NCBI GenBank assembly: GCA_964569055.1
Contig: CAZMSZ010000444.1
Span: forward strand, 1-5,908
Source of the DNA: JAWLGW01 sp964569055
GTDB taxonomy: Bacteria; Planctomycetota; J058
Reading direction: 5' to 3'
DNA: 5,908 nucleotides
Positions 5,336 through 5,908 of this stretch are shown here, piece after piece. Positions within the stretch are counted from its first letter, which is position 1. Each line of letters opens with the position of its first letter. A program made the translations under genes and the position numbers. The notes beneath the pieces were generated by a model, which was given only the letters and a program-made list of their open reading frames with translations, was not told the origin of the DNA and made no database searches.

Positions 5336-5752
5336 GTGGTCGGCGAGGCGGAGCGCGCAGCCCAGTTCGAGGCGATCGGCCTGCAGCAGCGGCTGTTCAC
5401 CAAGGACCAGCTCGCCCGCGCCGCCGCGGACGCCAGGCGCTCCGGCGACGACCTCGGGGCGCTCCTCGTCGCCCAGGGCGTCCTGAGCGCCGCGCAGCGC
5501 CAGGGCCTCGAGCGCGCCGTCACCTACCGCCTGGGGCGAGACGAGGACAAGGCGATCGCCAAGATCATCGTCGAGAGCAACTACTGCGACGCCGCGGCCG
5601 TCGACCGCGCCATGAGCCGCCAGAAGGAGCTGTATCAGCGCACCGGCGAGCTGATCCGGCTGAGCGCCCTCCTGCTCGAGACGCGCGACCTGACCGAGTC
5701 GCAGCGGACCGCGGCCCACAAGATCCTGACGTTCGAGCGCCGCCGCAGCTGA
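5336..5752 (+). CDS. Uncharacterised 138-aa helical protein with two related halves
   Basis: An all-helical, probably cytoplasmic protein. Residues about 11-63 follow the pattern of short 'X-L-F-T-x-x-Q-L ... L-G-x-L-L-V-x-x-G-x-L-S-x-x-Q' helical repeats: LFTKDQLARAAADAR, then DLGALLVAQGVLSAAQ. This pattern recurs in N-terminal domains of type II/IV pilus ATPases (GspE/MshE-like) and in accessory regions of some kinases. Residues about 74-131 look like a diverged second copy (NYCDAAAVDRAMSRQ, then ELIRLSALLLETRDLTESQ). It is thus likely a binding or scaffolding module without enzymatic residues. GTG 5336 begins eight bases after the previous stop, and AAGGGG (5326-5331) serves as a ribosome site. 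It is the last gene of the operon. The family suggestion is inference by eye. Confidence 0.8.
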   Translation: MVGEAERAAQFEAIGLQQRLFTKDQLARAAADARRSGDDLGALLVAQGVLSAAQRQGLERAVTYRLGRDEDKAIAKIIVESNYCDAAAVDRAMSRQKELYQRTGELIRLSALLLETRDLTESQRTAAHKILTFERRRS

Positions 5753-5908
5753 GCGAGGCGCCAAGTCATTGGCCGGCCGGACCCGCCCGCCACAGCAGCG
5801 ACAGCGACGACGGGCACTGGGCCCGAAGCCCCTCTCGCCCTGCAGAGCGCCTGCTCGCCAAGGAGCAGCGCCGCTTCGGGCGCCGCGGCGCGAACGCAAA
5901 CAACTGGA
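5753..5908. other. Non-coding 3' region after the operon
   Basis: No start codon with a ribosome site and no coding-like frame is supported in these 156 bases. Several frames are open to the edge only because stops are rare at this GC content. The stretch carries the nested inverted repeat listed separately, and no T-run terminator is visible. A gene fragment entering from the right edge on the minus strand cannot be excluded. Confidence 0.45.
5821..5881. repeat. Nested inverted repeat downstream of the three-gene operon
   Basis: GCCCGAAGC (5821-5829) and GCTTCGGGC (5873-5881) are exact reverse complements. Inside them sit a six-base stem CTGCTC/GAGCAG (5851-5856 with 5863-5868) and a weaker four-base stem CTCT/AGAG (5832-5835 with 5844-5847). 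As RNA this could form a closing stem with two inner hairpins. It lies 69 bases after the operon's last stop. It has no T-run and does not match a tRNA or an integron attC site. Confidence 0.35.

Noticed and set aside
5821..5881. Nested inverted repeat as a tRNA or integron attC site
   Set aside because: No T-loop motif, anticodon arm geometry or RYYYAAC/GTTRRRY ends are present.
4892..5899. Minus-strand frame across the right-hand operon
   Set aside because: It is antisense to three tightly packed plus-strand genes with ribosome sites, and its translation has no recognisable domain.
5845..5907. Open frame reading ERLLAKEQRRFGRRGANANNW at the right edge as a partial gene
   Set aside because: It has no start codon or ribosome site upstream in frame, and open frames are common at this GC content.

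Overview
The window is GC-rich DNA of about 5.9 kb. Codons favour G or C at the third position, GTG is a frequent start, and Shine-Dalgarno sites are strong. It encodes a Gram-negative-style lipoprotein, a dTDP-sugar epimerase and an FHA-GAF-PP2C signalling phosphatase. This mix suggests a high-GC, Gram-negative, signalling-rich bacterium of the Myxococcota/former Deltaproteobacteria kind. That placement is inference from composition and gene content only. I see no tRNA, rRNA, CRISPR array, insertion sequence or phage gene.

Left part, minus strand: a small zinc-ribbon protein (77 aa) is followed after one base by an RmlC-type dTDP-sugar 3,5-epimerase (186 aa). The two are probably co-transcribed and translationally coupled. 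A 179-bp gap holding two strong GC-rich hairpins separates them from a secreted lipoprotein of 479 aa built from YVTN/YncE-like beta-propeller repeats. Next comes a 304-bp non-coding stretch with a local AT-richer island, then a 521-aa FHA-GAF-PP2C (SpoIIE/RsbU-type) protein phosphatase.

Right part, plus strand: after a 155-bp divergent intergenic region with a perfect 24-bp palindrome, three small genes run as a tight operon with gaps of 2 and 8 bases. They encode a 158-aa charged protein of unknown function, a 116-aa protein resembling the polyhydroxyalkanoic-acid-system (PHA_gran_rgn) family, and a 138-aa helical protein with two related halves. The last 156 bases hold no supportable gene but contain a nested inverted repeat.

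The most interesting part is the divergent pair around the palindrome. The phosphatase keeps its catalytic residues, but its FHA domain has lost two of the usual phosphothreonine-contacting residues and its gene looks leaderless. It shares its control region with an operon of three uncharacterised small proteins. A functional link between the two is plausible from layout but not shown by the sequence.
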